This document shows positions 6,295 through 7,656 of a stretch of 7,656 bases of DNA, piece after piece. Numbering within the stretch: the stretch's first letter is position 1; each line of letters begins with the position of its first letter. Origin of the DNA: Methanosalsum sp. (GTDB lineage: Archaea; Halobacteriota; Methanosarcinia; Methanosarcinales; Methanosarcinaceae); contig SKZM01000152.1 of the NCBI GenBank assembly GCA_007127385.1, positions 1-7,656 of the forward strand. The letters run 5' to 3'. The translations under genes were made by a program, and so were the position numbers. The notes under the pieces are model-generated. The model was not told where the DNA came from. It did not search any database and saw nothing but the letters and a program-made list of their open reading frames with translations.

Positions 6295-7115
6295 TTCAGG
6301 CATTCCACCATTTCTTTTGTTCGACTGTAGATGTCATCACTCTTGATAATTGATGTGCCTACAAGAATCGCGTCTGCACCTATAGAACTTACTCTTATTA
6401 TGTCACTTTCTGTACTGATCCCACTTTCACTTATTATTATGTGTTCAGCTCTGTTTATTTGATCATATCTGTGAATCAGGGGTATCAGTCTTTCAGTTGT
6501 TCCAAGGTCAATTTCCAGTGTTGAAAGGTTACGGTTATTGATGCCAATAATTTTTGCATCACTTTCAAGAGCAATTTCAAGTTCTTGTTCGTTGTGGACC
6601 TCAACAAGTGGCTCAAATCCTCTCAACCTGGATTCAAAAATGAACCTGTTAAGGTGGTTTCCAAGGATACCGGTGATAAGGAGGATTAGATCACATTCAC
6701 ATTCATCCATCTGTAATGTGTCAATAATGAAATCTTTTCTGAGTACAGGCAATGATACTGTATTTTTGACACTTTTCAGGTTTTCAATAGATCCATGGAA
6801 AAATTCGGGTTCCGTCAGTACAGATATAGCACAAGCACCTGCTTTTTCCATATCTTTGGATATTCTTGCTGCGTCTGCTGGCAATATGGTCCTGTAATTT
6901 GAATTCGGTGAGGCAGGTTTTACTTCTGATATTACTGCAACTCTGTTATCTTTTTTTGCAGATTTTAGTTGGACTTCGAATTTATTATTATGATCATATT
7001 TGGCTGGCACACCTTTATCATAAGGTTTTTTTATCAGGCGTCCCCTGATATCACCTGGAAGAGATTTGTTTCTTTTCTCTGTTGATGCAATTATATCATC
7101 AATGACTTGATGCAT
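6291..7115 (-). CDS. trpC: indole-3-glycerol phosphate synthase
   Basis: 274 residues. The enzyme closes the indole ring, converting CdRP to indole-3-glycerol phosphate, the substrate of TrpA. Catalytic and binding motifs of the TIM barrel are present: ISEVKPASPN (62-71) with Glu64 and Lys66, ISVLTEPEFFHGS (97-109), LPVLRKDFIID (122-132) with Lys127, PLVEVH (169-174) with Glu172, GINNRNL (191-197) with Asn193, and ISESGIS (228-234) before ADAILVGTSI (247-256). Between the RKDFIID motif and the next strand LILLI the segment is about three residues shorter than in the usual pattern, lacking the normal GAD turn. The start ATG 7115 has GGAG (7126-7123) upstream. It is the first biosynthetic gene of the unit; its stop overlaps the PspC start by ATGA. 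Confidence 0.95.
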   Translation of the reverse strand: MHQVIDDIIASTEKRNKSLPGDIRGRLIKKPYDKGVPAKYDHNNKFEVQLKSAKKDNRVAVISEVKPASPNSNYRTILPADAARISKDMEKAGACAISVLTEPEFFHGSIENLKSVKNTVSLPVLRKDFIIDTLQMDECECDLILLITGILGNHLNRFIFESRLRGFEPLVEVHNEQELEIALESDAKIIGINNRNLSTLEIDLGTTERLIPLIHRYDQINRAEHIIISESGISTESDIIRVSSIGADAILVGTSIIKSDDIYSRTKEMVECLK

Positions 7116-7152
7116 TTGAGGTCTCCGTAATATATATTAAATGACCTATAAT

Positions 7153-7178
7153 TGAACATTATAGTATAATATTGTACA
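7153..7178 (-). promoter_or_regulatory. candidate trpC promoter/operator with TRP-box-like sites
   Basis: The 95-base spacer before trpC is extremely AT-rich. A 13-base palindrome, ATTATA-G-TATAAT (7158-7170), would serve as a TATA box on the minus strand; a start about 26 bases downstream would be near 7138 and leave a leader of about 22 bases containing GGAG. The palindrome is flanked by TGAACA (7153-7158) and TGTACA (7173-7178), centred 20 bases apart within two 10-mers that differ at one base (7151-7160, 7171-7180). TGTACA is the core of the TRP box bound by TrpY in Methanothermobacter. Two ATATATAT runs (7130-7137, 7192-7199) are alternative TATA candidates. Confidence 0.45.
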
Positions 7179-7210
7179 TTATTGTAATATGATATATATT
7201 TTACGCAACC

Positions 7211-7573
7211 TCAGGGTATACGCTCCATGATCGCATCTATTCTGTTTGTTTCTTTATAAAAAAGAGTGGATGCCTTAAGGAAATTTGCTGCAATCAATCC
7301 TTTGTTTGTTATTCTATATCCTCCGTGCTTTACCTTGATAACAAGACCGTTTCTCTGGAACACCACCTTTATTTTACTTCCGATACTGCCCCTGTCCGCA
7401 AACGTATCCGTATATTTTCTGATATCGGAAAATTCTGTTATTCTGTCTTTATTTGATTCTAAGACCCTCAGTATCAGCCTGTACTGGATGTCTCCCGGAC
7501 CCTGCCCTATTCCAAGAGACTGATAATAATCAGCGATCTCTTTTTCAAACTGGACATCAATTTTACCTGTCAT
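7211..7573 (-). CDS. small winged-helix-like protein, candidate transcription regulator
   Basis: 120 residues from ATG 7573; I do not recognise a named family. The middle reads like a winged helix: helix YRLILRVLESN (31-41), a second helix near FSDIRKYTDTF (48-58), a possible recognition helix around SIGSKIKVVFQRNG (63-76), and a wing of two strands LVIKVKHGGYRITNKG (77-92) leading into the helix LIAANFLKAST (93-103). There are no membrane segments. A run of Gs (7584-7580) precedes ATG 7573 at ribosome-binding distance, so I prefer it to an in-frame TTG at 7600. It lies immediately upstream of trpC in the same direction, 95 bases apart, so it could be a local regulator of the trp genes. That function is inference from position and fold only. 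Confidence 0.7.
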   Translation of the reverse strand: MTGKIDVQFEKEIADYYQSLGIGQGPGDIQYRLILRVLESNKDRITEFSDIRKYTDTFADRGSIGSKIKVVFQRNGLVIKVKHGGYRITNKGLIAANFLKASTLFYKETNRIDAIMERIP

Positions 7574-7623
7574 TATTAACCCCCTGTGAGAACTGAACAA
7601 TCCCTATTCTTCACATTCCCCGC

Positions 7624-7632
7624 TTTAATATT
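7624..7632 (-). promoter_or_regulatory. weak candidate promoter for the winged-helix gene
   Basis: On the minus strand AATATTAAA lies about 55 bases before ATG 7573. A start about 26 bases downstream would be near 7602, just ahead of a TGAACA at 7594-7599, the same hexamer that occurs before trpC. The match to an archaeal TATA box is only fair. Nothing else is apparent between 7574 and the window end. Confidence 0.3.
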
Positions 7633-7656
7633 CTATTTCTTTTCCACATATTTCAA

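Noticed and set aside
6538..6897. 119-codon open frame on the plus strand inside trpC
   Set aside because: It is the reverse of well-conserved trpC sequence, rich in serine and isoleucine from the antisense code, with no domain.
7121..7210. Replication origin or CRISPR leader in the AT-rich spacer before trpC
   Set aside because: There are no origin recognition boxes, no repeat-spacer units and no nearby orc1/cdc6 or cas genes; a promoter/operator explains the AT-richness better.
7574..7600. Upstream TTG start adding nine residues to the winged-helix protein
   Set aside because: The ATG at 7573 has a G-rich ribosome binding site at suitable distance, and the added residues overlap that site.

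Overview
The window looks like chromosome of a methanogenic archaeon, most likely Methanosarcinales (Methanosarcinaceae). The basis is archaeal/eukaryal-type ribosomal proteins (L39e, L31e, L18a/LX), aIF6, prefoldin alpha and an archaeal FtsY in the order known from euryarchaeal genomes, moderately AT-rich DNA, and ribosome binding sites of the GGTGAT/GAGG type that match the archaeal 16S rRNA 3' end. The genus is my inference. No rRNA, tRNA, insertion sequence, CRISPR array or phage gene is visible.

Positions 2-3957, all on the + strand, hold a translation and protein-biogenesis cluster: the 3' part of a PDCD5-family DNA-binding protein, a PP-loop ATPase-like protein of unknown function (COG2117 type), rpl39e, rpl31e, aIF6, rpl18a (LX), prefoldin alpha and ftsY. 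Together these cover ribosome assembly (aIF6 and the 50S proteins), folding of new chains (prefoldin) and delivery of ribosomes to the membrane (FtsY, the SRP receptor). rpl39e (51 codons) and rpl18a (58 codons) are very short but clear. A TATA-like element at 881-892 probably starts the ribosomal part of the cluster.

Positions 4045-7573, all on the - strand, hold a tryptophan-biosynthesis unit read toward ftsY. In transcription order it contains a small winged-helix protein (7211-7573), trpC, a tiny PspC-domain membrane protein, trpB and trpA. trpC and the PspC gene overlap by ATGA, and so do trpB and trpA, which suggests translational coupling. trpE, trpG, trpD and trpF are not in the window. 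ftsY and trpA converge on an 87-base spacer with two AT-rich hairpins.

The parts most worth a second look are the 95-base, very AT-rich spacer between the winged-helix gene and trpC, and the winged-helix gene itself. The spacer has a palindromic TATA-like element flanked by TGAACA and TGTACA; TGTACA is the core of the TRP box bound by TrpY in Methanothermobacter. The membrane PspC gene embedded in the trp unit is also unexpected. No stretch longer than about 125 bases lacks a gene.
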